Of a stretch of DNA of 61,416 bases, positions 1-8,083 are shown piece by piece (position 1 is the stretch's first letter; each line of letters begins with the position of its first letter). The stretch comes from Bradyrhizobium sp. CCH5-F6 (GTDB lineage: Bacteria > Pseudomonadota > Alphaproteobacteria > Rhizobiales > Xanthobacteraceae). The notes under the pieces are model-generated. The model ran no database searches, was not told where the DNA came from, and saw only the letters and a program-made list of their open reading frames with translations. Position numbers and translations under genes: made by a program. The stretch spans positions 1 through 61,416 of the forward strand of contig NZ_LSIC01000146.1 in assembly GCF_001556045.1 (NCBI RefSeq). Reading direction: 5' to 3'.

Positions 1-98
1 GCCCTCGCCCGCCCGGACCAAAGGACGGCCCGGATCGTCGCGGTCCCCCGCCGCCGTCCCCGGGCTTCGGTCCGCCGCCCCCGCCGCCGCGCGGCTGA
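1..98 (+). CDS. 3' end of a proline-rich protein (partial)
   Basis: Reading frame 3 is open from the window edge to a TGA at 96-98. It encodes about 31 residues of Pro/Gly-rich tail with two runs of prolines ending in PPPPPPRG. The next gene begins 33 bases later on the same strand, so this may be the first visible member of the operon that follows. Low-complexity tails of this kind are common on periplasmic or surface proteins, but too little is visible to name a family. Codon use is strongly GC3, as expected for a real gene here. Confidence 0.5.
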   Translation, partial: PRPPGPKDGPDRRGPPPPSPGFGPPPPPPRG

Positions 99-131
99 TC
101 CACTCTTCACATCAACAGCAAGAGCTACATC

Positions 132-746
132 ATGCATTGGATCGATCCCGATAGCCTGCCGGAGACCGCAGGCACCTTTGAGCGCTTCGTGCTCAATCCC
201 CACGGCGAAGTCGACGGCTTCGTTTTGAGAGACAAGAAAACGGTCGTCCTCGTTCATACGCCGCCGCATATGGACAAGGAGCTGACCCGCCATCTCAAGC
301 AAGGCGAGACGGTTCGCGTCCGCGGCGTGCGGCCACGCGGCGCGGCCCTGCTGGCCGCCGTCGCGGTGATCACCGCCGGCGGACGCGAGATCGTGGACAA
401 CGGCCCGGACCACGACCACGAGCATCCCAAGGTGAAGCACGCCCCGATGGCGGCGGAGGGCACGGTCGAGCTGTCGCTGTTCGGCCCCAAGGGCGAGCTG
501 CGCGGCGCCCTCTTGTCTGATGGTACCGTCCTGCGGATCGGGCCAAAGGAAGCCGAGCACGTTGCCGCCCTGCTCGCTCCCGATGCGATGGTCGCGGCGC
601 GCGGCGACGGCCTTCAGACCAAGCATGGGCGCGTGATCCATGTCGACGAGATCGGCCCGGATGAGGATCGGCTGAAGCGGATCAAGAAGCCGAAGCCGAA
701 GGACAAGATGCCCAAGCACGGCCACCCGCACGCCCACGCTGCCTGA
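132..746 (+). CDS. His-rich protein with two internal sequence repeats, unknown function
   Basis: 204 residues, not recognised as a named family. Two related halves are visible: residues about 18-90 and 110-172 each follow the pattern hydrophobic-P-x-G-E-x-x-G, then a short strand with a D-x-T core, a helix, V-x-x-RG, and a GR-x-I strand ending in GP. This suggests a duplicated small beta domain, perhaps OB-fold-like. The linker (DHDHEHPKVKH) and C-terminus (KHGHPHAHAA) are rich in His, which could bind metal. There is no signal peptide, so it is probably cytoplasmic. It precedes an MFS transporter and an ArsB-like transporter on the same strand, so a role in ion or metal tolerance is a context inference only. 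Confidence 0.6.
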   Translation: MHWIDPDSLPETAGTFERFVLNPHGEVDGFVLRDKKTVVLVHTPPHMDKELTRHLKQGETVRVRGVRPRGAALLAAVAVITAGGREIVDNGPDHDHEHPKVKHAPMAAEGTVELSLFGPKGELRGALLSDGTVLRIGPKEAEHVAALLAPDAMVAARGDGLQTKHGRVIHVDEIGPDEDRLKRIKKPKPKDKMPKHGHPHAHAA

Positions 747-786
747 CGAGACGCTCACAGGACGCTTGGCGAGGAAGGAGACATTG

Positions 787-2064
787 ATGTCGGACACGCA
801 CGAGACGGCACGGGCAGGCCGCGCGCTCGATGCCGCCAACTTCTTCCTCGCCGACGTCCGCGACGGTCTCGGCCCCTACCTCGCCGTGTATCTGCTCACC
901 GAGCAGCACTGGGACGAGGCGCGTATCGGCCTCGTGATGTCGGTCGCGACCATCGCCGGCATCCTCGCCCAGACGCCGGCCGGCGCGCTGGTCGATGCGA
1001 CCCGCGCGAAGCGGACGGTGATGGCGGTGGCAGCGATCCTGGTGACACTCGCGTCGTTGTCGCTGCCCTTGTTTCCGAGCTTCCTGCCGGTCGCGATCTC
1101 GCAAGGGATCGCGCAGGCGGCCGGCGTCATTTTTCCGCCGGCGATCGCCGCCGTGTCGCTCGGCATCTTCGGACATCGCGCCTTCACCAGACGGATCGGC
1201 CGCAACGAGATGTTCAACCATGCCGGTAACGCCGTCGCGGCGGGCCTGGCCGGATTGTCGGCCTACTGGTTCGGACCGACGGTCGTGTTCTATTTGCTCG
1301 GCGGCATGGCCATCGCGAGTCTCGTCAGCATCCTCGCCATTCCCGAAAGGGCGATCGACCACGATCTCGCGCGCGGGCTGGACGGGGCGAACGATGCCGA
1401 GCACCACGAACAGCCTTCGGGGCTGAAGGTGCTGCTGACCTGCCGCCCGCTGCTCGTCTTCGCCATCTGCGCGCTCCTGTTTCACCTCTCCAACGCTGCG
1501 ATGCTGCCGCTGGTCGGGCAGAAGTTGGCATTGCAGGACAAGAACCTGGGCACCAGCCTGATGTCCGCCTGCATCGTCGCCGCGCAGCTCGTGATGGTCC
1601 CGTTTGCAATGCTGGTTGGCGCCAAGGCCGACACATGGGGACACAAGCGCTTCTTCCTCGCCGCCCTGCTGATCCTGCCGATCCGCGGTGCGCTCTACAC
1701 GCTCTCCGACAATCCGTTCTGGCTGGTCGGCGTGCAGCTTCTGGACGGCGTCGGCGCCGGCATTTTCGGGGCAATCTTTCCCGTCATCGTCGCCGACATC
1801 ATGCGCAACACCGGCCGCTTCAACGTCGCACAGGGCGCCGTCATCACCGCCCAGAGCATCGGCGCCGCACTGTCGACGACCCTGGCGGGCCTCGTCGTCG
1901 TCGGCGCCGGCTACAATGCCGCGTTCATCTCGCTCGGCGCCGTAGCGGCGATCGGTGCGGTCATCTGCCTCCTTGCTCTGCCAGAGTCGCGGCAAAGCGG
2001 CGATGGCGATCCGCGCCCGCAGGGGAAGACAGCGGCGTCGGCTTCGGCTATCGCTGCCGAATGA
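787..2064 (+). CDS. MFS transporter (exporter-like)
   Basis: 425 residues with about twelve hydrophobic segments and a motif-A-like loop between helices 2 and 3 (GALVDATRAKR, near residues 65-75), so an inner-membrane major facilitator. The N-terminus carries DVRDGLGPYLAVYL in the first helix. A cytoplasmic central loop rich in charged residues and His (about 195-215) separates the two halves. The ATG at 787 follows a GAGGAAGGAG Shine-Dalgarno; an upstream in-frame TTG at 766 is not needed. Neighbours are the His-rich protein upstream and an ArsB/NhaD-type transporter 24 bases downstream, which fits an efflux operon. The substrate cannot be told from sequence. Confidence 0.8.
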   Translation: MSDTHETARAGRALDAANFFLADVRDGLGPYLAVYLLTEQHWDEARIGLVMSVATIAGILAQTPAGALVDATRAKRTVMAVAAILVTLASLSLPLFPSFLPVAISQGIAQAAGVIFPPAIAAVSLGIFGHRAFTRRIGRNEMFNHAGNAVAAGLAGLSAYWFGPTVVFYLLGGMAIASLVSILAIPERAIDHDLARGLDGANDAEHHEQPSGLKVLLTCRPLLVFAICALLFHLSNAAMLPLVGQKLALQDKNLGTSLMSACIVAAQLVMVPFAMLVGAKADTWGHKRFFLAALLILPIRGALYTLSDNPFWLVGVQLLDGVGAGIFGAIFPVIVADIMRNTGRFNVAQGAVITAQSIGAALSTTLAGLVVVGAGYNAAFISLGAVAAIGAVICLLALPESRQSGDGDPRPQGKTAASASAIAAE

Positions 2065-2088
2065 TCCCCTTGCATTCGAGGATTGACC

Positions 2089-3339
2089 GTGCCGTCTGAT
2101 GCCGTTTGGGCCTGGAGCATCATCGCCGTCGCGACCGCAGGCGTCATCATCCGTCCGTTTCGCCTGCCCGAGGCGATCTGGGCCGTGATCGGCGCCGGCG
2201 CGCTGGTGCTGTTTGGCTTGCTGCCATGGCCGGACGCGCTGACGGGTATCGAGAAAGGCGTCGACGTCTATCTTTTCCTGGTCGGCATGATGCTGATCGC
2301 AGAGCTGGCGCGGCTCGAGGGCTTGTTCGATTATCTGGCCGCGCTCGCGGTGGAATATGCACGTGGCTCGCCGCAGCGGCTGTTCCTGCTGATCTACGTC
2401 GTCGGCACGCTCGTGACCGTGCTGCTCTCCAACGATGCCACCGCCATCGTGCTGACGCCGGCCGTCTATGCCGCGACGCGCGCGGCCGGCGCGAAGCCGC
2501 TGCCCTATCTGTTCGTCTGCGCCTTCATTGCGAACGCCGCGAGCTTCGTCCTGCCGATCTCCAATCCGGCCAATCTCGTCGTGTTCGGCGCGCGCATGCC
2601 CGAGCTCACCGAATGGCTGCGCCTGTTCGCCCTGCCGTCGGCGGCCTCGATCCTGCTTACTTACGTGGTGCTGCGCCTGACCCAGCACCGCGCACTGAAG
2701 GAAGAGACGATCGCGCGGAGCGTGCCGCACCCGAAGCTCGGCCGCGGCGGCAAGCTCACGGCAATTGGCATCGTGGCGATCGGCGTCGTGCTGGTCTCGG
2801 CGTCCGCATTGGACAAGCAACTGGGCCTGCCGACCTTCGTCTGCGGCGTGGTGACGGCTGCTCTCGTCCTGCTGATCGGCCGGCAATCGCCTTTGCCCGT
2901 GCTGCGGGGTGTGTCCTGGAGCGTGCTGCCGCTGGTCGGCGGTCTCTTCGTCATGGTGGAAGCGCTGGTGAAGACCGGCGTGATCGCGCAGCTCAGCGCG
3001 CTGCTGCAGGAGGCAATCGGACAATCGGTGACGAAGGCCGCCTGGAGTGTCGGTATCGCCACCGCGCTCGCCGACAACATCGCCAACAACCTTCCGGTCG
3101 GCCTCGTCGCCGGCTCGGTCGCCGCCAGCGATCATCTGCCCGCTCCGGTCGTCAGCGCCATCCTGATCGGCGTCGATCTCGGCCCCAATCTGTCGGTGAC
3201 CGGTTCGCTCGCCACCATCCTCTGGCTGGTCGCGCTTCGGCGCGAGAAGATCGAGGTCGGCGCCTGGCCGTTCCTCAAGCTCGGTCTGCTGGTGACGCCG
3301 CCTGCCTTGATCGGTGCGCTGGCGGCTGCCATCAGGTAG
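2089..3339 (+). CDS. ArsB/NhaD-type (IT superfamily) ion transporter
   Basis: 416 residues, polytopic inner-membrane protein of the ion-transporter superfamily that includes ArsB and NhaD. Typical signatures are LSNDATAIVLTPAV in the first half and the pair DNIANNLPVGL and GVDLGPNLSVTGSLATILW in the second half, corresponding to the re-entrant substrate-binding regions. The GTG at 2089 is preferred because GAGG lies seven bases upstream; the in-frame TTG at 2083 is too close. Arsenite export is the commonest role of close relatives, but no arsR or arsC is adjacent, and Na+/H+ or carboxylate transport is possible. It is probably translated with the MFS gene before it. Confidence 0.78.
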   Translation: MPSDAVWAWSIIAVATAGVIIRPFRLPEAIWAVIGAGALVLFGLLPWPDALTGIEKGVDVYLFLVGMMLIAELARLEGLFDYLAALAVEYARGSPQRLFLLIYVVGTLVTVLLSNDATAIVLTPAVYAATRAAGAKPLPYLFVCAFIANAASFVLPISNPANLVVFGARMPELTEWLRLFALPSAASILLTYVVLRLTQHRALKEETIARSVPHPKLGRGGKLTAIGIVAIGVVLVSASALDKQLGLPTFVCGVVTAALVLLIGRQSPLPVLRGVSWSVLPLVGGLFVMVEALVKTGVIAQLSALLQEAIGQSVTKAAWSVGIATALADNIANNLPVGLVAGSVAASDHLPAPVVSAILIGVDLGPNLSVTGSLATILWLVALRREKIEVGAWPFLKLGLLVTPPALIGALAAAIR

Positions 3340-3461
3340 CGGCAAAAGCGCCCCGGCCAAATAAGTGCAGCCGATTGCGGTGCATCAATGCCGGCGGCGC
3401 GGCGACGGATAGAGTTCACTTGCCGCGTGCTTCGGACCGGCCGCGGCAAGGAAGGTTGATC

Positions 3462-3695
3462 ATGCAGATTCGATCAAAGTCGCCGGCGCAGGGCTTCTCG
3501 CTGCGTCGCGGAATTCAGAGCTTCATTGCGCCTGGCAAAGGCCGCGCGGAGGCCCATCCCCTGCTCGTCTTTTCCGTCGTGGTGCTGCTGGCCTTGCTCG
3601 CCATCCTGGAGATCGACCTGCACACGGCCCAGCTTCAGGCCATCGGCCTGCTCGGCCATGGCACCGGGATCGATCCCGTCTTCCTGAGCCCGTAG
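3462..3695 (+). CDS. Small single-helix membrane protein
   Basis: 77 residues, unknown. The ATG at 3462 follows AAGGAAGG at good spacing. A basic N-terminus (MQIRSK, RRG) leads into one strongly hydrophobic segment at about residues 33-47 (HPLLVFSVVVLLALLAIL), then a short polar tail, so it is likely an inner-membrane peptide with the N-terminus inside. It lies 122 bases after the ArsB-like gene on the same strand and converges on the MFS gene beyond. No function is assigned. Confidence 0.5.
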   Translation: MQIRSKSPAQGFSLRRGIQSFIAPGKGRAEAHPLLVFSVVVLLALLAILEIDLHTAQLQAIGLLGHGTGIDPVFLSP

Positions 3696-3745
3696 CGGGA
3701 GGAGCCCGATCGCGGCCACAAGGCCGCGACCGGGAGCGCGCATAG

Positions 3746-5110
3746 TCAGTCGTTCTCGTAGCCGTAGACTTCCGGCAGGATGAAGATCGCGGCAAGCAAC
3801 CCGATCACCGGGAAGATCGCGACGAACAGCGTGGCGTTGGCCTGCCCGATCGCGGCGAACAGCGACGGGAACAGGAAGATCGCCAGGAACGACGGCAGCT
3901 TCACGAACATGTAGGCGAAGCCGCTGGCGGTGCCGCGATATTGCGGACGGGCGACCATCGTCGGGATCGTCATGCAGTTCGAGGCATCCCAATAATGGCC
4001 CCAGAGCATGCCGGCCGCTGCGAACGGCAACAGCATCTTGTTGTCGGTGTAGAGCGCGAACGCCGCGATCAGGAGCGACACCAGCACGATCGAGAAGCCC
4101 GCGATCGAGATGCCGCGATGGCCGATCTTCGGCGTCAGCAGGGGTCCGACCCAGCCCGACAGGGCCGCGAAGGAGAACAGCGCCATCGTCACCAAATTGT
4201 TGCCGAGGATCGACGAGACGCCGACCATGGCAAACATCACCGGCAGGTAGAATGCGAATGTGGAGAACTCGCTCGCCTGCGCGAAACAGGCGATCCAGCC
4301 GTAGACCGTCGCACGCCAGCGGATCGGATCCTTCTTGAGGTCGGCGAGGAAAGCACGCGTGCTGGTCTTCGGCACCTCGACGTCCCGGTCCGGCAGCATG
4401 TCGAGATTGTCGTTGAACATCTCGCGCGCGACCTGCTTGGCCTCGCGGTAACGCCCCTTCTGCACCAGCCACACCGCCGTCTCCGGCACGTCGTGGCGCA
4501 TGATCAGGATGATCAGCGCCGGCAGCGCGCCGAGACCGAGCGTCACGCGCCACAGCATCTCGTGGTTCATGTCGATCAGGAGGAAGATCACGATGACGCC
4601 GATGGTCAGGACCTCGCCGACGGCGAACATGAACTGCCAGCGGTTGCCCATGACCTCGCGCTCGCCCTTGGCCATGGATTCCATGATGTAGGTGTAGCCG
4701 GTCGAGATGTCGGAACCGAGCGGAATGCCGAGCAGGAAGCGGATCACGACCAGCCACGCAACGTTCGGCACGAAGGCCTGCGCCAGTGCCAGCACGATGA
4801 ACATCACCATCGTCACGAGGAACATGACGCGGCGGCCGATCTTGTCGGACAGCCAGCCGCCGAGCAGCGCGCCGATCAGGGCGCCGCCCTGCGTTCCGGC
4901 CGCGGCAAGGCCGAGCATCAGCGGATCGGGATTGTACTGCTCCTTGATGAAGATCAGCACGAAGGCGATCGAATAGAGGTCCCAGGCCTCGACCAGGATC
5001 GAGGCCATCATCAGCCAGCCGACCTTGTTGCCCTTGGGGCTGTAGTTCGTGATGAGGTAGCGGACCGCTGCCTCGCTCGCAGTCGGTTGTGGCATCGCCA
5101 TCGTTGACAT
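3746..5110 (-). CDS. MFS sugar/sugar-acid transporter
   Basis: 454 residues with twelve predicted helices and clear MFS signatures: the motif-A loop GGWLSDKIGRR (about 85-95), RFLLGIPLGSDIS in helix 4, and PETAVWLVQKGRYREA after helix 6, as in the sugar-porter/organic-acid group. It lies 27 bases downstream of the GntR-type regulator on the same strand and opposite three sugar-acid catabolic genes. The natural inference is uptake of the acid sugar that the regulator senses and the enzymes degrade. The ATG at 5110 precedes STMAMPQ; a second ATG four codons on is also possible. Confidence 0.82.
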   Translation of the reverse strand: MSTMAMPQPTASEAAVRYLITNYSPKGNKVGWLMMASILVEAWDLYSIAFVLIFIKEQYNPDPLMLGLAAAGTQGGALIGALLGGWLSDKIGRRVMFLVTMVMFIVLALAQAFVPNVAWLVVIRFLLGIPLGSDISTGYTYIMESMAKGEREVMGNRWQFMFAVGEVLTIGVIVIFLLIDMNHEMLWRVTLGLGALPALIILIMRHDVPETAVWLVQKGRYREAKQVAREMFNDNLDMLPDRDVEVPKTSTRAFLADLKKDPIRWRATVYGWIACFAQASEFSTFAFYLPVMFAMVGVSSILGNNLVTMALFSFAALSGWVGPLLTPKIGHRGISIAGFSIVLVSLLIAAFALYTDNKMLLPFAAAGMLWGHYWDASNCMTIPTMVARPQYRGTASGFAYMFVKLPSFLAIFLFPSLFAAIGQANATLFVAIFPVIGLLAAIFILPEVYGYEND

Positions 5111-5137
5111 TTTCTTGGGTCCTCTCTTCGAAACTCT

Positions 5138-5905
5138 CTACGTGTCGAGCAGCGGCTCGATGCTGCAATCGAGCAGCCGCGGATCGATCCCCGCCTCCAT
5201 GCCGGTGAACATCTGGTCCATGTAGTCGATCAGGGCATCGCTCGCCTTCACGGCGTCCTCGACATGGCGGCCGGCAACGGCACTGAGAATGGCGAGGTGA
5301 CGATCGATCGTGCCTGACAGATCCGCCTGCCCCGGCATGAAGCGGTGGTGGATGTAGCCGATGCGACGGTACAACGTGTGCAGCGGCCGCAGCGTGTGCA
5401 CCAGGAACGGCTCGCCGGCCGCCTCCAGCACCAGCGCGTCGATGCGGCGGTCGATACTGTTGAACTCGTCGAGGGTCAGGCTGGCGCGGCGTTCACGCAA
5501 GACACGCTCGATGTGCAGCGCCTGATTGCGATGCGAGAGGCTGGCGCGATCGGCCGCAAGGCGGACGACGAAGCGTTCCATGTCGCGGCGCAGGGCCAGC
5601 AGCATGCGTTCACGCGCGAGATCGATCGGCGCGATGTGCAGGCCGTGACGGGGCCGGATGATGATGAGGGTATCGGCGGACAGACGATTGACGGCGTGAT
5701 GCACCGGTGTGCGCCCGAAGCCGGTGATGTGCTGCAATTCCAGCATCGTCATGAATTGTCCGGGCTTGAGCTCGCAGTGAACAAGGAGCTCTTCGATCTT
5801 CTGATAGGCCAGCTCGAAGAAATTGAGCCGGTTGTGCCGCGAGGGCTTGCCCTCGCCGTCGTCGTCGTTTCTCACCACCTCGAGCGCGCGCTTGCGCTTT
5901 GCCAT
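5138..5905 (-). CDS. GntR-family (FadR subfamily) transcriptional regulator
   Basis: 255 residues. The N-terminal winged helix-turn-helix (about 28-95) includes FELAYQKIEELLVHCELKPG and a recognition region GRTPVHHAVNRL. The C-terminal half is the all-helical FCD ligand domain with conserved Arg/His in helices (RRDMERFVVRLAADRA; HRNQALHIERVLRERR). FadR-type regulators of uronate, gluconate and idonate genes are usually ligand-released repressors. It is divergent from the dehydratase operon, and a palindrome at 5976-5991 is a likely operator for both directions. It is probably co-transcribed with the downstream MFS gene. Confidence 0.85.
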   Translation of the reverse strand: MAKRKRALEVVRNDDDGEGKPSRHNRLNFFELAYQKIEELLVHCELKPGQFMTMLELQHITGFGRTPVHHAVNRLSADTLIIIRPRHGLHIAPIDLARERMLLALRRDMERFVVRLAADRASLSHRNQALHIERVLRERRASLTLDEFNSIDRRIDALVLEAAGEPFLVHTLRPLHTLYRRIGYIHHRFMPGQADLSGTIDRHLAILSAVAGRHVEDAVKASDALIDYMDQMFTGMEAGIDPRLLDCSIEPLLDT

Positions 5906-5975
5906 GTCGTTCTCTCCCGTTGGCTCGCGCTCTCGTTGCTGGATGGCGCCCTGTTTGTTCGAGCCTTAAAACATG

Positions 5976-5991
5976 TTGTGATATATTACAA
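5976..5991. promoter_or_regulatory. Candidate operator for the FadR-type regulator
   Basis: TTGTGATATATTACAA is a 16-base near-perfect palindrome (one mismatched pair), AT-rich in a GC-rich background. It lies in the 177-base gap between the divergent regulator gene and the dehydratase gene. The arms read GT-N8-AC, compatible in style with operators of FadR-subfamily GntR regulators. It lies 70 bases upstream of the regulator start and 92 upstream of the dehydratase start, so it could control both. Confidence 0.6.
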
Positions 5992-6082
5992 GCCAGCGTA
6001 AGACTCCCGCGCGACCTGCAACATGCTGCAGTGCAAAATGAGACGACGGACGCGCGACGTCTGTGATGGGAGGACAATTGCC

Positions 6083-7282
6083 GTGAAGATCACGTCGATC
6101 GAGACGCTGCGCACCGAGGAATTCTCCAACGTGATCTGGGTGCGCGTTCACACCGATGCGGGCACGATCGGTCTCGGCGAGACGTTCTACGGCGCGGGCG
6201 CGGTCGAGGCGCAAATCCACGACACGTTTGCCGGCCGCCTGCTCGGCCGCAATCCCCTGCACATCGAGGCCATCCATCGCGACATGCTGAACCTGCCGAT
6301 GGCGCAGTCCTCAACCGGTGTCGAATATCGCGCCGCCTCGGCGATCGACATCGCGCTGTGGGACCTGTTCGGCAAGGTCTGCGGCCAGCCGGTGCACCAG
6401 ATGCTCGGCGGCCTCTGCCGCGACAAGCAGCGCATCTACAACACCTGCGCCGGCACGCAATATGTCCGCTCCACCAATATCAGCCCGGTCGCGAACTGGA
6501 ATCTCGGCGCCTCCAAGGGGCCTTACGAGGATCTCGACGGCTTCATGCATCGCGCCGATGCGCTCGCCGAGAGTCTTTTGGAAAGCGGCATCTCCGCCAT
6601 GAAGATCTGGCCGTTCGATCCGGCCGCGCAGGAAAACAAGGGGCTCTACATCACCGCCGCGCAGATGAAGCAGGCGATCGAGCCGTTCGAGAAGATTCGC
6701 AAGGCGGTCGGCGACAGGATGGAGATCATGGTCGAGCTCCACTCGCTGTGGAACCTGCCGACGGCCAAGCAGATCGCACGCGCACTCGAGCCCTACAAGC
6801 CGACCTGGTACGAAGACCCGATCCGCATGAACTCGCCGCAGGCGCTGGCCGAGTATGCGCGCTCGACCGACGTCTGGGTCTGCGCCAGCGAGACGCTAGG
6901 CTCGCGCTTCCCCTACAAGGACATGCTCGACCGGGACGCCATGCACGTGGTGATGGCGGACCTGTGCTGGACCGGCGGCCTCACCGAGGGCCGCAAGATC
7001 GCGGCGATGGCCGAGACCTATCACCGTCCTTTCGCACCGCACGACTGCATCGGCCCCATCGGCTTCATCGCCGCCATCCACATGTCGTTCAGCCAGCCCA
7101 ACACGCTGATCCAGGAATCGGTGCGCGCCTTCTACAAAGGCTGGTACAATGAGCTCGTCACCACGATGCCCGTGATCAAGGATGGTTTCGTCTATCCGAT
7201 GGAAGGGCCCGGCCTCGGCGTCGACCTCCTGCCCGCCGTCTTCGAGCGCACCGATCTCATCGTGCGCCGCTCCAACGTTTGA
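6083..7282 (+). CDS. Enolase-superfamily sugar-acid dehydratase (mandelate racemase subgroup)
   Basis: 399 residues from a GTG at 6083, which has GGGAGGA eight bases upstream; longer in-frame starts lack this. An N-terminal capping domain is followed by a TIM barrel with K174 and W176 in AMKIWPFD, metal ligands E218 (with H220 in VELH), E244 (WYEDP) and E270 (CASE), and a candidate general-base H320 in APHDC. This is the mandelate-racemase catalytic layout used by acid-sugar dehydratases to make 2-keto-3-deoxy acids. It heads an operon with a gluconate 5-dehydrogenase-like SDR and an idonate dehydrogenase-like enzyme, so gluconate or a related hexonate is a plausible substrate. The exact substrate is not resolved. 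Confidence 0.82.
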   Translation: MKITSIETLRTEEFSNVIWVRVHTDAGTIGLGETFYGAGAVEAQIHDTFAGRLLGRNPLHIEAIHRDMLNLPMAQSSTGVEYRAASAIDIALWDLFGKVCGQPVHQMLGGLCRDKQRIYNTCAGTQYVRSTNISPVANWNLGASKGPYEDLDGFMHRADALAESLLESGISAMKIWPFDPAAQENKGLYITAAQMKQAIEPFEKIRKAVGDRMEIMVELHSLWNLPTAKQIARALEPYKPTWYEDPIRMNSPQALAEYARSTDVWVCASETLGSRFPYKDMLDRDAMHVVMADLCWTGGLTEGRKIAAMAETYHRPFAPHDCIGPIGFIAAIHMSFSQPNTLIQESVRAFYKGWYNELVTTMPVIKDGFVYPMEGPGLGVDLLPAVFERTDLIVRRSNV

Positions 7283-7294
7283 GGATTTCTTGAG

Positions 7295-8062
7295 ATGAGC
7301 ACCGCCTTGTTCGACCTTTCCGGCCGCACCGCGCTCGTGACCGGCTCCTCCCGCGGCCTCGGCCGCGCCATTGCCGAGGGCATGGCGAAGGCCGGCGCGA
7401 AGATCATCATCAACGGCGTCGATCCCAAGCGAGTCGAGCAGGCCGTCACCGAGTTCCGTGCCGCCGGTCATCAGGCCGAGGGCGCAGCCTTCAACGTTAC
7501 CGACGAGCCCGCCATCGTCGCCGCCTTCGAGCGCTTCGACCGCGAAGGGCTCGCCGTCGACATCCTCGTCAACAATGCCGGTATCCAGCACCGCAAGCCG
7601 CTGGTGGAATTCACGACCGACGAATGGCGCAAGGTGATCGAGACCAACCTCACCAGCGCCTTCGTGATCGGCCGCGAGGCGGCCAGGCGCATGATCCCGC
7701 GCAAGCACGGCAAGATCATCAATATCGGCTCGCTCGGCAGCGAGCTCGCCCGCCCGACCATCGCGCCCTACACCGCAGCCAAGGGCGGCATCAAGAACCT
7801 GACCCGCTCCATGGCGGTGGAATGGGCCCAGCACGGCATCCAGGCCAACGCGATCGGCCCCGGCTACATGCTGACCGACATGAACGAGGCGCTGGTCAAC
7901 AACGCCGACTTCAACAATTGGCTGATGGGCCGCATCCCCTCGAAACGCTGGGGCAAGCCGGACGAGCTGGTGGGCGCGGCGATCTTCCTCGCCTCGGACG
8001 CCTCGACCTATGTTAACGGCCAGATCATCTATGTCGATGGCGGCATGATCGCCGCGATGTGA
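7295..8062 (+). CDS. SDR oxidoreductase, gluconate 5-dehydrogenase-like
   Basis: 255 residues, classical short-chain dehydrogenase: TGSSRGLG nucleotide motif at 16-23, NNAG at 93-96, and catalytic Ser near 146, Y159 and K163 (PYTAAKGG). The N-terminal LFDLSGRTALVTGSSRGLG and C-terminal YVNGQIIYVDGG match the gluconate 5-dehydrogenase/IdnO group, which interconverts 5-ketogluconate and gluconate using NAD(P)H. It starts 12 bases after the dehydratase stop and 21 bases before the idonate dehydrogenase-like gene, so the three are one operon. Confidence 0.85.
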   Translation: MSTALFDLSGRTALVTGSSRGLGRAIAEGMAKAGAKIIINGVDPKRVEQAVTEFRAAGHQAEGAAFNVTDEPAIVAAFERFDREGLAVDILVNNAGIQHRKPLVEFTTDEWRKVIETNLTSAFVIGREAARRMIPRKHGKIINIGSLGSELARPTIAPYTAAKGGIKNLTRSMAVEWAQHGIQANAIGPGYMLTDMNEALVNNADFNNWLMGRIPSKRWGKPDELVGAAIFLASDASTYVNGQIIYVDGGMIAAM

Positions 8063-8083
8063 CCGCGAAACCAGGAGCAGCCC

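Noticed and set aside
682..3360. 892-codon minus-strand open frame
   Set aside because: It is antisense to the MFS and ArsB-like genes, with Arg/Asp/Gln-rich low-complexity sequence typical of GC-rich shadow frames and no domain.
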